64,000 nt of DNA from Brevibacillus brevis (GTDB taxonomy: Bacteria > Bacillota > Bacilli > Brevibacillales > Brevibacillaceae). The notes beneath the pieces are model-generated. The model was not told the DNA's origin. It saw only the letters and a list, made by a program, of their open reading frames with translations, and did no database searches. Numbering within the stretch: position 1 is the first letter of the stretch; the number at the start of each line of letters is the position of its first letter. Position numbers and translations under genes: made by a program. Below, piece after piece: positions 1 to 12,100 of this stretch. The stretch spans positions 1,496,001 through 1,560,000 of the forward strand of contig NZ_LR134338.1 in NCBI RefSeq assembly GCF_900637055.1. Reading direction: 5' to 3'.

Positions 1-122
1 ACTATCAATATCTTGTTGTTAGACAAACCAACATGATGCGTACAACGACAAGGCAGTCTCTGCATGATCCGGCTTCGGGCGCAAAGAGTGACCCGCAGTT
101 ACACAGGAGGAGGACGGAATGA
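1..122 (+). CDS. 3' end of an upstream gene of the siderophore-like operon (partial)
   Basis: An open frame enters from the window edge and stops at TGA 120-122. It overlaps the ATG of the next gene (119-121) in an ATGA arrangement typical of translationally coupled operon genes. The last residues read MMRTTTRQSL and then a basic tail ending HRRRTE. Only about 39 residues are visible and no family can be named; transporters and regulators commonly sit here in such clusters. The Shine-Dalgarno of the following gene (AGGAGGAGG near 106-114) lies inside this frame, which supports real coding overlap. Any iron-responsive promoter for the operon must lie outside the window. Confidence 0.5.
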   Translation, partial: YQYLVVRQTNMMRTTTRQSLHDPASGAKSDPQLHRRRTE

Positions 123-3079
123 GAGTAAGTACGGAGTGGTATGAGCAAGCTGCAATAGCTTATGAACAGCGTGGTTTTTGGGAGCCGCTGACAATTGGGC
201 AGCAATTGCGCAAATGGGCGGAACAGTACCAGAACAAAGAAGCGCTGGTGGAGGACGAGAAGAGGCTCACTTATAGCGAGCTCGACAGCAAGGTGGATGC
301 GCTTGCTTCCGGTTTTTATCACATGGGAATTCAAAAAGGCGACAATGTAGCCGTCCAGCTACCAAATCGAATTTCTTTCGTACTGACTTGCTTTGCCCTG
401 TTTCGCATCGGCGCTGTGCCGATTCTCGTATTGCCTGCCCACAGAGAGGCTGAATTGGACGGGATTTTTGCACTCGCGAGGCCTGTTGCCTACATCCTTC
501 CAACGACGTTTCTCGGTTTTGATTACACGAAGATGGCAGAAGATTTAGTCAAAAGGCATGCGTCGGTTAAATTCGTCATGACGGATGGGGACAGTCCGAT
601 CGGGAGGAACTTGGCTGAGATAAGCGGACCGCCAATCGAGCTGGAAGCCCCTTCGTACAAAGACACTGCGTTATTGCTGTTGTCTGGCGGTACGACAGGG
701 ATACCCAAGCTGATTCCGAGAACCCACGCTGATTACGTCTACAATGCAAAAGCAACCGCAGCCCGTTGCCAACTGACAGAGCGAAGCGTCTATCTCGCAG
801 TTTTGCCGATTGCGCATAATTTCCCTCTGTGCTGCCCAGGCATCTTAGGCACACTGTCCGTTGGCGGCAAGATCGTACTATGTAAAACTACCAGCTGCGA
901 CGAAGCTTTTCCGCTGATTGAGAAAGAACGCGTGACCATTACCGGCCTCGTGCCTTCGATCGTGCAAGTATGGCAGGAAGTGCTGGAATGGGATACAGAA
1001 AGCGACCTGTCGAGTCTCGAGGTTCTTCAGGTGGGAGGCTCCATGCTGGATGATAATCTCGCCAGCCGCATCACGCGAGAATGGAAATGCAAGCTCCAGC
1101 AAGTTTTCGGTATGGCCGAGGGGCTCATCTGCTGCACATCACTGGATGATCCTGAGTCGATCATTACCAGCTGCCAGGGGCGTCCGATTTCCGAAGGCGA
1201 TGAAGTGCGAATCGTGGATGAGCATGGAAACGATGTCGCGCCAGGCGAATACGGAGAGCTAATTGTGCGGGGACCGTATACGATTCGCGGCTACTACAGA
1301 GCGGAGGAACAAAACCGCGAGAGCTTTACGCCCGATGGATTCTATCGCTCTGGGGACAAGGCGAGAATCACGCCAGAAGGAAATATTCAAATCGGTGGAC
1401 GGATCAAAGAGCAAATCAACCGAGCGGGCGAAAAAATCATGCCGGCTGAAGTAGAGACGTACCTGCGCATGCACCCAGCCATTAAAGACGCGGCGCTGAT
1501 TACACTTCCCGATCCAGTGCTGGGCGAGAAAAGCTGCGCATTTTTGATCACCGACGACGAGACGATCAGCTTGGCGGACGTCCATGCCTTCTTCCAGGAA
1601 AAAGGAGTGGCACGCTACAAAATGCCAGACCAAATCGAACGCATCGATTACTGGCCGCTAACCAGCGTCGGAAAAGTCAATAAAGCCAAGCTGAAAGAAC
1701 TGGCGTTAGCGCCGAAATCAGAGACGAAGCCAGCGGAAATCGCTTATTTGGAAGAGACGTTTGCTTTTGCGGGTGATGCGCATATGGCAGCGGCACTGAT
1801 TGCAGAGCGCAGCGGGTATGAAAACTACCTGCTCTATGAAAACGGAGATGAGCTGTCACTAGGAATGGGGATTCATGCGCTTCTCTACGTGGATGGTGCG
1901 CAGACTGCTTTGACTTATCGCAACGAGACTCTCCGTTTCGACAACAACGAGCTGAGTGAGACGCTCGAAAAAGCGATGGCACAGGTGCCGATTCAAAACT
2001 GGCGCGCTTATGGAACCGTCCATTTTGGCATGGCGCGTTATTATCAAGGCTTGCCGCTCATGCCAGAAGAGGATTGCTTGCTCAAGCTGTTTGTTCCTGA
2101 GGTCGAGTTGCGCTTCAACAAAGGCACAGTCCTATTGAGAGCCTTGCGTGAAGAGAAGCGGAGCGAATTTAGTCAACTGCTTCGGGAGCTGTCGATGAAT
2201 ACGCACGCAGAGCAACAGCTGACCCAAAGAGTGGACAAGCCAAAGCTGTCCGTCCCGCAAGCCGATACATACGACGCGGAAGCCTACATGCAAAACGTGG
2301 CCGAAGCGGTACGCGAGATTCAGGAACGCAAATCCCACAAGGTCATCTTGTCGAGAAAAATTCCGCTTGATCACGAGCTGGATCTGGTTGCGAGCTATAT
2401 TGCTGGCAGACGAGTGAATACGCCAGCACGCTCTTTCCTTGTTAGTTTGGACGGTCTCGGTGCAGCTGGTTTTAGTCCGGAGACAGTTGTAGAAGTTGAT
2501 AGCGACGGATGGGTGAGTACCTTCCCACTCGCGGGAACACGGGCAAAAGGCAGCAGTGAAGAAGAGGCCAGCAGGCTCAAGGAAGAGCTGCTGAATGACC
2601 CGAAGGAAATTGCCGAGCACGCTGTTTCCGTCAAGCTGGCATTCGAAGAGCTGAAAAGCGTTTGCGATTCAACAAGTATCGTCTTGAACGATTTTATGTC
2701 AGTAGCTAGCCGAGGAACGGTTCAGCATATCGCTTCTCGCTTGAAAGGGAAGCTGAAACAAGAATGCAATTCATGGGATGCCTTCCGCGCGTTGTTCCCG
2801 GCTGTTACCGCTTCGGGAATCCCGAAAAGAGAATCGATCGAGGCGATTGGCAGATTGGAGAATGTGCCACGAGGTCTGTACAGCGGGTGCGTCATGACTT
2901 TTGACAGCGACGGTGCCATGGATGCGGCTCTCGTGCTGCGAACGATTTATCAAAAGGACAACCAGGCTTGGCTGCATGCCGGAGCTGGTGTCGTCGAAAT
3001 GTCTTTGCCGTCCAGAGAACTGGAAGAAACGCGTGAAAAGCTGAGCAGCTTCTCCAGGCAGCTGATTGGAAAAGAATAG
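119..3079 (+). CDS. Salicyl-AMP ligase / salicylate synthase fusion
   Basis: This 986-residue protein appears to join two normally separate siderophore enzymes. Residues about 1-540 are an aryl-AMP ligase (EntE/DhbE/YbtE family) with the adenylation loop LLLSGGTTGIPKLIPRTH. Its pocket stretch HNFPLCCPG has Cys239 where 2,3-dihydroxybenzoate ligases have Ser, which is the salicylate-type residue in DhbE studies. Residues about 555-986 are a chorismate-binding salicylate synthase (MbtI/Irp9 type) with KVILSR (Lys741), PLAGTRA, EIAEHAVSV and GLYSGCVM. Together they should convert chorismate to salicylate, activate it with ATP and load it on the ArCP of the next gene. The start has AGGAGGAGG just upstream. 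The next gene follows after 29 bp. The fusion itself is the odd feature; the function call is otherwise firm. Confidence 0.93.
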   Translation: MRVSTEWYEQAAIAYEQRGFWEPLTIGQQLRKWAEQYQNKEALVEDEKRLTYSELDSKVDALASGFYHMGIQKGDNVAVQLPNRISFVLTCFALFRIGAVPILVLPAHREAELDGIFALARPVAYILPTTFLGFDYTKMAEDLVKRHASVKFVMTDGDSPIGRNLAEISGPPIELEAPSYKDTALLLLSGGTTGIPKLIPRTHADYVYNAKATAARCQLTERSVYLAVLPIAHNFPLCCPGILGTLSVGGKIVLCKTTSCDEAFPLIEKERVTITGLVPSIVQVWQEVLEWDTESDLSSLEVLQVGGSMLDDNLASRITREWKCKLQQVFGMAEGLICCTSLDDPESIITSCQGRPISEGDEVRIVDEHGNDVAPGEYGELIVRGPYTIRGYYRAEEQNRESFTPDGFYRSGDKARITPEGNIQIGGRIKEQINRAGEKIMPAEVETYLRMHPAIKDAALITLPDPVLGEKSCAFLITDDETISLADVHAFFQEKGVARYKMPDQIERIDYWPLTSVGKVNKAKLKELALAPKSETKPAEIAYLEETFAFAGDAHMAAALIAERSGYENYLLYENGDELSLGMGIHALLYVDGAQTALTYRNETLRFDNNELSETLEKAMAQVPIQNWRAYGTVHFGMARYYQGLPLMPEEDCLLKLFVPEVELRFNKGTVLLRALREEKRSEFSQLLRELSMNTHAEQQLTQRVDKPKLSVPQADTYDAEAYMQNVAEAVREIQERKSHKVILSRKIPLDHELDLVASYIAGRRVNTPARSFLVSLDGLGAAGFSPETVVEVDSDGWVSTFPLAGTRAKGSSEEEASRLKEELLNDPKEIAEHAVSVKLAFEELKSVCDSTSIVLNDFMSVASRGTVQHIASRLKGKLKQECNSWDAFRALFPAVTASGIPKRESIEAIGRLENVPRGLYSGCVMTFDSDGAMDAALVLRTIYQKDNQAWLHAGAGVVEMSLPSRELEETREKLSSFSRQLIGKE

Positions 3080-3108
3080 GGGCTTGCACGAGAGAGGAGG
3101 GAACAAGG

Positions 3109-6100
3109 ATGTCCAAAATGCTCAATGACAGTCTGACCGCAAGTCCCGCCGCTTCCTTGAGCTATGAGGAAATGAAGAGGCAAATTCAGGCGTTGTTGCC
3201 CGCGCCTGTCGCATTTTCCGATGATCAAAACCTGATCGAGCTGGGGCTGGATTCCTTGCAAATGATGAGGATGGTCAACAAATGGCGCAAGGAAGGCGCA
3301 AAGGTTACATTTGCCGAGCTGATCGGTGCTCCTACCTTGCGTGATTGGCAGGCGTTGCTGCAAAAAAGCAGCCCGTCGCTTCCACATGTGGACGAAAGGA
3401 AAACTGATGTGGAAGTAGAGGTGAATGTGCCCTTTCCACTCACCGATGTGCAATACGCTTACTGGATTGGACGCCAGGATGATCAGCCTCTCGGAGGAGT
3501 CGGGTGCCATGCGTACTTGGAAATTGATGGGGCGGGCGTGGAGCCGGATCGATTGGAAACAGCGTGGGGCAAACTGCTGATGCATCACCCGATGCTGCGG
3601 GCCAGATTTTTGGCGGATGGACAGCAAGAGGTGATGAGTGCCCCGAGGTCCACTGCCGTACCTGTCCATGATCTGCGGTCTTTTTCTGAGGACGAATTGG
3701 TGCGGGAGCTAGACGGTATACGGGAGCGGCTGTCTCATCGTCGTTTGGCGGTGGAAGCCGGAGAAGTAGCCGGTTTAGAGCTGAGCTTGTTGCCAGAAGG
3801 ACGCACCCGCATCCATTTTGATCTGGATTTGCTGGTCGCTGACGTACAGAGTCTGCACATCGTATTGCGCGACTTGGCGGCAGCCTATGCACGAGACAGC
3901 AAGCCTCTTGCCCCGACCAATTGGAGCTTTGCCCATTATCTCGGGCAAGAGGCAGAGCGTCGGGCACAGGACAGACAGGAAGCTGCCCGTTATTGGCAGG
4001 AACGCCTATCCACATTGCCGGGAGCGCCAGGCTTGCCACTGAAGGAAAAGCCGGAAATGATCAAGTCGCCTGTTTTTACGCGACGGACGCATTTCATGAA
4101 GCCGGCCGAATGGGCTCTTTTGCAAAAACGATCCGCAGCTCAGCGGGTCACACCAGCAATGGTACTGTTGACGGCTTATGCAGAAGTACTGGATCGTTGG
4201 AGCACCCATTCGCAGTTTCTCATCAATATTCCGTTATTTGATCGCCAAACCGGAGACGCTGGCATCGAAGACGTCGTTGCCGATTTTACCAACCTGCTGC
4301 TGCTTGCGGTTGACATGCGGGAGCCATCTTCCTTCCTGGCGCGGGTGCAATCTGTCCAATCACAGTTTCATCAGGATGTAGCACATGCGGCTTATTCCGG
4401 GGTTCAGCTGCAGCGGGATATGGCTCGTGTCCGTCAAGGAGAGCGGGATTTTGCCCCTGTGGTGTTCGCGTGCAATTTGGGTACGCCGCTGATCAATGGC
4501 GAGTGCCGGGACACATTGGGCAAGCTCTCTTACATGATTTCACAAACGCCGCAAGTATGGCTCGATTTCCAGTCGTATGAAATGGACGGCGGGCTTCTGC
4601 TGGCGTGGGATGCGGTTGATCAGCTGTTTCCTGACGGGATGATTGACCAAATGTTCGGCGCTTTTTGCCAGCTGATGGACTCCTTGGTGACGGAGGACAA
4701 TGACTGGCAAGCACCATCCGTGCTGCTTCCCGATTTGGAACAGAAGAGGAACCATCAGGCTGTAGACGATTCACAACCGCAATCGAGTCAATGCTTGCAC
4801 AGTGCCTTTTTTGCCTATGCAAAAGAGAATCCGCACGAGCTGGCATTAATCGATAGTCATGCGTCCACTACTTTTTCATATGGCGAGTTAGCGACGTACG
4901 CTTTGCAGATTGCGGCGTATCTCCAAAAGCAAGGCGTTGAAGCAGGAGACCCTGTGGCGATCAGCCTGCCGCGTGGAATCGATCAGGTCGCTGCGGTTCT
5001 CGGTATCGTGGCACGAGGAGCTTGCTACGTCCCGATTGGAATGGGGCAGCCATCTACAAGGCGTGAGCGCATTCATCAAAAAGCGGGGATTCGCTATGTG
5101 CTTACGGATACGGAGCAGGCGCAAACACTGGAGTGGCCAAAAGACGCTGTTGTTCTGTCTGTTACAGATGCGTTGAATGTCTCGCCGCTTGCTGAACCCG
5201 TGCCGATTTCTTTTGACAGTCTTGCCTACATCATCTTTACTTCTGGCTCCACAGGTGAACCAAAAGGGGTAGAAATCAATCATTCCGGGGCATGGAACAC
5301 CATTGCAGAAATAAACAGACGCTACGGAATCGGGCAAACGGATCGGATTTTGGCGGTTTCCTCGCTTGATTTTGACCTGTCTGTCTACGACCTGTTCGGA
5401 TTGCTCAGTGTAGGCGGCTCGATTGTACTTATAGGGGAAGAAGTGCGACGGGATGCGGCTTATTGGGCGAGACTGGTGGACCAGCATCAAGTGACGCTGT
5501 GGAACTCTGTGCCCGTGCTGCTCGATATGCTCTTAATTGCTGCGGAGAGCGGGCCGTACGAGAGCTTGCCGCTTCGCTTGACCATGCTTTCCGGGGACTG
5601 GATCGGCCTCGATTTGCCGCAACGATTGAACCAGCTCGCACCGAACAGCCAGCTTGTGGCGATGGGGGGAGCGACAGAAGCGTCGATCTGGTCCAACTTT
5701 TTTGATGTGACGCTGCCGTTGCCCGCTCACTGGACATCGATTCCGTATGGTCGACCGCTCGCGAATCAGGCTTATCGGGTTGTCGATGCGCATGGACGTG
5801 ATTGCCCTGACTGGGTAGAGGGAGAATTGTGGATCGGCGGAGCAGGTGTGGCAGTAGGCTATCGGGGTGATCCTGCCCTAACCGCAGAACGCTTTGTCAA
5901 CTGGAACGGTTCGCGCTGGTATCGGACTGGTGATCTCGGGCGTTATTGGCCGGATGGGACCATTGAATTTCTCGGGCGCAAGGACTTTCAGGTGAAAATC
6001 AGGGGGCATCGCATCGAGCTGGGTGAAATCGAATCGGCCATGAAGCAGCATCCGGGGATTCGTGATGCGGTAGTGACGGCAGTAGGTGATCCGCGCGAGA

Positions 6101-9100
6101 ACAGGCAGCTGGTTGGGTATGTGGTGCCAGAACGGGAAAGCGAATCAGCGCTGTTCGATCGTCTAGAGGCTGATCCGAAAAAGAGCGAAGAACTGTGGGC
6201 AGATGTCGTCGATATAGGTCGTGTGCAGACCTTGTCAGAGCATTTTGCAAGCATTAGACCGGAAGATTTCACCTCGATTTGGGCGTATATGGAGAAACTT
6301 GCTGTTCGATTCATTTACCGCGCATTGGAGATGGCGGGAGTGAACTTTGAACAAAATGCCAACTACTCCCTCGATGATTTGATGCAGAACTGCGGGATTC
6401 AAGAGCGTTATCGCGGGCTGGTCAGACAGTGGCTTCAAACATTGGAGGACGAAGGCTTTGTCCGTAAAGACAAATCGGATGTGTACAGCATCACGCAGGC
6501 GAGCCTGACTGAATGGCTGGAAAAGCCGCACGTCTCTCACGTATTGCCTGCATGGGAACATCAAGCACAAGCCCTTTTGCGTTACTTGGAAAAAGTCAAT
6601 GACGAGAGTGTTGCGCTTTTGCGTGGCGAGCTTGACCCGTTGGCCCATTTCTTCTCGGAGGAATCCAATCTGACTCCGAATGATCTGATGCAGACACTCC
6701 CTGGCGCAAAGCATCGAGACAGCGCGGCACTGGCGTTGGTCGAAAGGCTGATCCATCGTCTTGGAAAAAGGTCTGAATCAGAACCGATACGTGTGCTGGA
6801 AATCGGGGCGAGGAGCCTAGCACTGACGGAATCATTGCTGGCTGTGCTTCCGGCAGATGCGACACACTTTACATGCACAGACACCTCGACTTTCTTTACG
6901 AATGCAGCAAAAACGCGGTTTCGGGAGTACCCGTTTGTGCACTATCAACTGCTCGATATCAATCAAAGTCCACGATCTCAAGGCTTTGAAGCCCATCAGT
7001 TCGACGTTGTTATCGCCTCTGATTCCCTGCATCGCGCGAAAAACATCGGGATGGCTCTCTCGCATGTGCAAAGCCTTTTGGCTCCGGGAGGCATGCTGAT
7101 TTTGCTGGAGATGACCCGCAACAGCCGATTGCAGCAAATCAGCACGGCATTTCTCGAAGATGGCTTTACGCATTTTGAAGATGAGCGGCGTAATGAACAG
7201 CGCCCCTTGTTATCGGTGGAAGCATGGCAGCAGGCCTTGCAGCAGCAAGCCTTCGCACAAGTGGCAGCTTTCCCGGAACAGAACGATTTTGGTCAGCATG
7301 TACTGGTTGCGCAGGCGCCACTTCAAGCCAAGCGCTTCAACGCAGCACAACTATCAGGCTTCCTGAGCCAAAAGCTGCCTGATTACATGGTTCCGACTGC
7401 TTTTCTTTTGTTGAACGAACTGCCGCTTTCTGCAAACGGCAAGGTAGATCGGCAAGCCCTGCCGACTCCTGACAGCCTGATGAAGGCCAAAACAGAAAAA
7501 GCGTATACAGCTCCAACGACACCAATCGAAACAGCACTTGCGGCTATTTGGTGCCAGCTATTTGAAGTGGAACGGGTAGGCGTTACAGACAACTACTTCG
7601 AGCTCGGCGGGGATTCGCTATTGGCAACCAGACTCAGTGCGATGGTTCGCAGCAAGCTTGCGGTAGAGCTGTCGTTAGGGCGCATTTTTGAAAAGCCGAC
7701 GATTGCCGGGCTTGCCCAGCATGTGCAGATGCTTCTGGAGGAAAAAGGAGAAGCGTCAGGCTTGCCAGCAATTGTACTGGCTCCACAAGACAGGCATCAG
7801 CCATTCCCGCTAACGGATATCCAGCAAGCCTACTGGGTCGGGCGCAGTGGTGTTTACGCCTTGGGTCATGTCTCCACGCATTGCTATTTCGAAATCGAAG
7901 GACAGTACTTGGACCTAGAGCGGATCAATCGAGCTTGGCAACGATTAATTGACCACCATGAAATGATGCGGGCCGTGATTTTGCCGGATGGCTGGCGTCA
8001 GCAGATTTTGGAGCAGGTTCCTGCTTATCGGATCGAGGTCATGGATTTGCGGAACCAATCGGCTGAAGAAGCTGAGTCCGAGCTGCAAGAGATTCGGGAA
8101 GAGATGTCCCATCAGGTGCTGTCTACGGATGTGTGGCCGCTGTTTGAGGTGCGCGCTTCCCGCTTTGGAGACGAACGGGTTCGCTTGCATATCAGCTTTG
8201 ACAACCTGATTTTTGACGGATGGAGCATGTTCCACCTCTTGAGCGAGTGGACGAGGCTGTATCATGAGCCGGATGCGCCTTTGCCACCACTGGATCTAAG
8301 CTTCCGCGATTATGTCCTGGCCCAAGAAGCGCTCAAATCTACAGAGCTGTACCAACGCGATCTGGACTATTGGATGGATCGACTGCCGGATTTGCCGCCA
8401 GCACCACAGCTGCCTTTGGCGAAAAATCCTGACACGATTACCGAGCAGCGCTTCCATCGTTTGGAAGCCAGAATCAATCGCCAAGCATGGCAGCGGCTGA
8501 AAAAGCGGACAGCAGAGGTCGGTCTGACGCCTTCCGGGATATTGCTGACAGCGTATGCCGAAACCCTCGGTGCATGGAGCAAGAGCTCGCGTTTTACGAT
8601 CAACCTGACGCAATTCAATCGCCTGCCCTTGCACGCGCAGGTAGGCGAAATCGTGGGGGACTTCACTACGTTAACCTTGCTGGCAGTCGAGTTGTCCGCT
8701 GGCGAGACGATTTTGGAACGAGGCAGGAATTTGCAGCAGCAGCTATGGCGCGATTTGGACCATCCTTATGTGGGCGGGGTTCAGGTCCAGCGCGAATTGG
8801 CGAAGCAAACAGGAGAGCACAGCGGTGTGGCCATGCCGATTGTCTTTACGAGCGCATTGGGTGTAGAGCAGTGGAGTGGGTCTGACTCCGATGGCAAATG
8901 GCTGGGCAAGCTCGTTTACAACATCACGCAGACGCCGCAGGTATGGCTGGACCATCAAGTGGTTGAGCAAGACGGAGAACTGCTGTTGATCTGGGATGCC
9001 GTAGAAGGACTGTTTCCAGAAGGACTCCTTGCTGACATGTTTACAGCCTATTGCGAGCTGCTGCATCGACTGACAGAAGAGGATGCGGTATGGCAAGAGG

Positions 9101-12100
9101 CGGCACCGAGCCTGATCGCTGTCCCTCGACTGGAAGAAAGAATCGCGGCAAACGATACGGCTGCGCCTGTATCCACAGAAACACTCGTCGGATTATTTGA
9201 CAAACAAGCTGCATGCCAAGCGGATCAGCCTGCCGTGATCTCTACTCAGCGGACGTTGACCTATGGGGAGCTTGCCGACACAGCTGACCAAATAGCGAGG
9301 TGGCTGCGTTTAAAAGGAGTCGAACCGAATACGTTGGTCGCTGTCGTGATGGAAAAAGGCTGGGAGCAGGTCGCAGCCACGCTTGGGATTATGAAATCCG
9401 GGGCTGCTTATTTGCCGATCGATCCGCAGCACCCAGAGGAACGACGCTCTCAGCTTTTGCATGATGGGCAAGTGCAGTTCGTGCTGACACAGTCTTGGCT
9501 GGATGAGCGATTGGGCTGGCCTGCGGATGTGGAGCGGCTGATTGTGGACCAGATGACAGCAAGGGATGAGGGAAGCATGGTGAACGCAGTGACACCAGTT
9601 GCCGGGCAGCCGGAGGATTTGGCCTATGTCATCTATACATCCGGGTCAACGGGCTTGCCAAAAGGAGTCATGATCGACCATCGAGGCGCAGTCAACACGA
9701 TTGAAGATATCAATCAACGCTTTGCAGTGGGGCCACAAGATCGGGTGCTCGCTTTGTCCAATTTGAATTTCGATTTGTCGGTCTATGACATTTTCGGCAT
9801 GCTTGCCGCGGGTGGAACGATTGTCATGCCGGATGCGGATAAAGCCAAAGACCCTGCACACTGGCTGGAGTGGCTGGAAGCTGAGCAGGTGACAGTGTGG
9901 AACACAGTTCCGGCGCTGATGCAGATGCTGATCGAATACGCCGTGGGGAGAAACCTTCACTTGCCGCAATCGTTGCGTCTCGTCTTGTTGAGCGGTGATT
10001 GGATTCCGCTGGATTTGCCAGACAAGATCAAGTCGTTTTTCCCTCACGTTCAGGTGATCGGTTTGGGCGGGGCAACAGAAGCCTCGATCTGGTCAAACCT
10101 TTTCGCAATCGAAGAGATCGACCCTAGCTGGAAAAGCATTCCGTACGGTCGTCCAATGGTCAATCAGCGCTACCATGTGCTGAACGAATCGATGGGGGAT
10201 TGCCCTGTTTGGGTGCCAGGCCAGCTGTTTATCAGTGGCATTGGGCTTGCCAAAGGCTACTGGCGAGATGAAAACAAGACGAATGAAAAATTCATCACGC
10301 ATCCGCGGACAGGTGAACGACTGTACCGCACGGGGGATTTGGGCCGTTACCTGCCAGATGGCACGCTGGAGTTTCTCGGTCGGGAAGATTTCCAGGTGAA
10401 AATCAGAGGGCATCGGATTGAGCTGGGCGAGATCGAGACGGCACTGAAGCGCCATGACGGGCTCAAAGACGTTGTCGTGGCCGTACCAGATGACGGTGCG
10501 GATGAAAAGCGCTTGGTCGGGTATATGGTGCTGGATCGCGAAAAGGATTCCGCGTTATTCGAAACAGAATTGGCCAGTCCCGCTGCAAGTGCTGCTCGAT
10601 GGCAGACGATCAACAGCATAGGTCATACGCAGGCCGATACCATTCCTGCAAGTGTCGATGTGGAAGCCGTCACGCAATTCCTGATGGAAGCTGATCGTGT
10701 AAGCACCGCCTACCTATGCCGCACGCTGGAGCATATGGGAATGTTCGCGCAAGTAGGAGAAAGCACTTCAATTGCGGAGCTCATGCATCGTTTTCAGATT
10801 CATCCTCGTTATCAGACCTTGCTTGCGCATTGGCTGGAAGTGCTGGTAGAAGAGGGCTTGCTGGAAAAGCGCGCAGCGGGTAAGTACGTCAGTCTGCGTT
10901 CCTTGCGTGAAGGGGTGCCGGATGTTGTTCTGTCAGCTTCCTCGCTACGTACGGAAGCAGCACGTGATCTCGAAGCCGTTTTCCGCCGCGACTATCCGTT
11001 GTTTATTGGTCTGTTGACCGGTGAGCTCGATCCGTTGGAGCTCTTTCTAGCAGACGACGCCTTCTTGACACCTGCGGGCTTGAGCCGCTTTGACCTGACG
11101 CGGGAGTTTTACAGCAGTCTTGCCGGGGCGGTGTTCGGCAGTATCGTAAGTCACCATCCGTCAGACAAGACATTGCGGGTGCTAGAGCTTGGCACGAGAG
11201 CCGGTAGCTTGACGCAAACGCTGGTGTCCACCTTGCCTGCAGAACGCAGTCGTTATTTATACGTCGACGAATCCTCCTTTTTTACCGACAGGGCAAAGAA
11301 GGAGTGGGGAGAGCAGGCTCCGCTGGAGTACGGTCAGCTTGACATGAACGTTTCCCCGCTTACGCAGGGCTATGAGCCGCATTCGTTTGACGTCATTGTT
11401 GCGGACAATACGCTGCACCGCTCTCGTGATATAGGGAAAACGCTGGCGCACTTGAAAGGGCTGCTCGCACCTGGGGGGCTTCTGTTCCTGGTCGAGTCGA
11501 CGCGCAACAGTCGTCTGTTGCTGACCACTGTCGGCTTCTTCGAGGATGGGTTTAGCCATCTGGAGGATGAGCGCAAAGCCAATCATCTTCCTCTGCTTAC
11601 GGTCGAGCAATGGCGAACGGGCCTGGAAGCACAAGGCTTCACCAACGTCCTTGCCATTCCGGATAAAGCTCAGGTCGCAGAGGCGTTCGAGCGCCATCTG
11701 ATTGTGGCGCAAGCACCGGAGGCGGTTCGTTTGTTCCAGCCGGAAAAATTGTCCGAAGCCTTGCGAAATAGCTTGCCTGACTATATGGTGCCAAGCGAGT
11801 ACGTACTGCTGGATGAACTGCCGCTATCCGGCAATGGAAAAGTAGATCGAAAGGCAATCACAAAGCTTGGCAGAAGAAAGGCAAGCATGCCGAAAAAGAT
11901 GCATGTAGCGCCTTCCAACGAGCTCGAGGTCAAGCTCGCCAAGGTCTGGGAAGAGGTGCTTGGTGTAGCGGAAATCGGCATCCACGACAGCTTTTTTGCG
12001 CGGGGGGGAGACTCATTGCGCGCGATCCAATGCCTCAATCTTTTGAGAGAGAGATACCAGATTGATTTGTCGCTGCAAAGCTTGTTTGAAGCTTCCACGA

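Noticed and set aside
2950..3669. 239-codon minus-strand frame at the ligase/NRPS junction
   Set aside because: It lies opposite two well-supported NRPS-pathway genes, has no family resemblance and is explained by codon bias of the plus strand.
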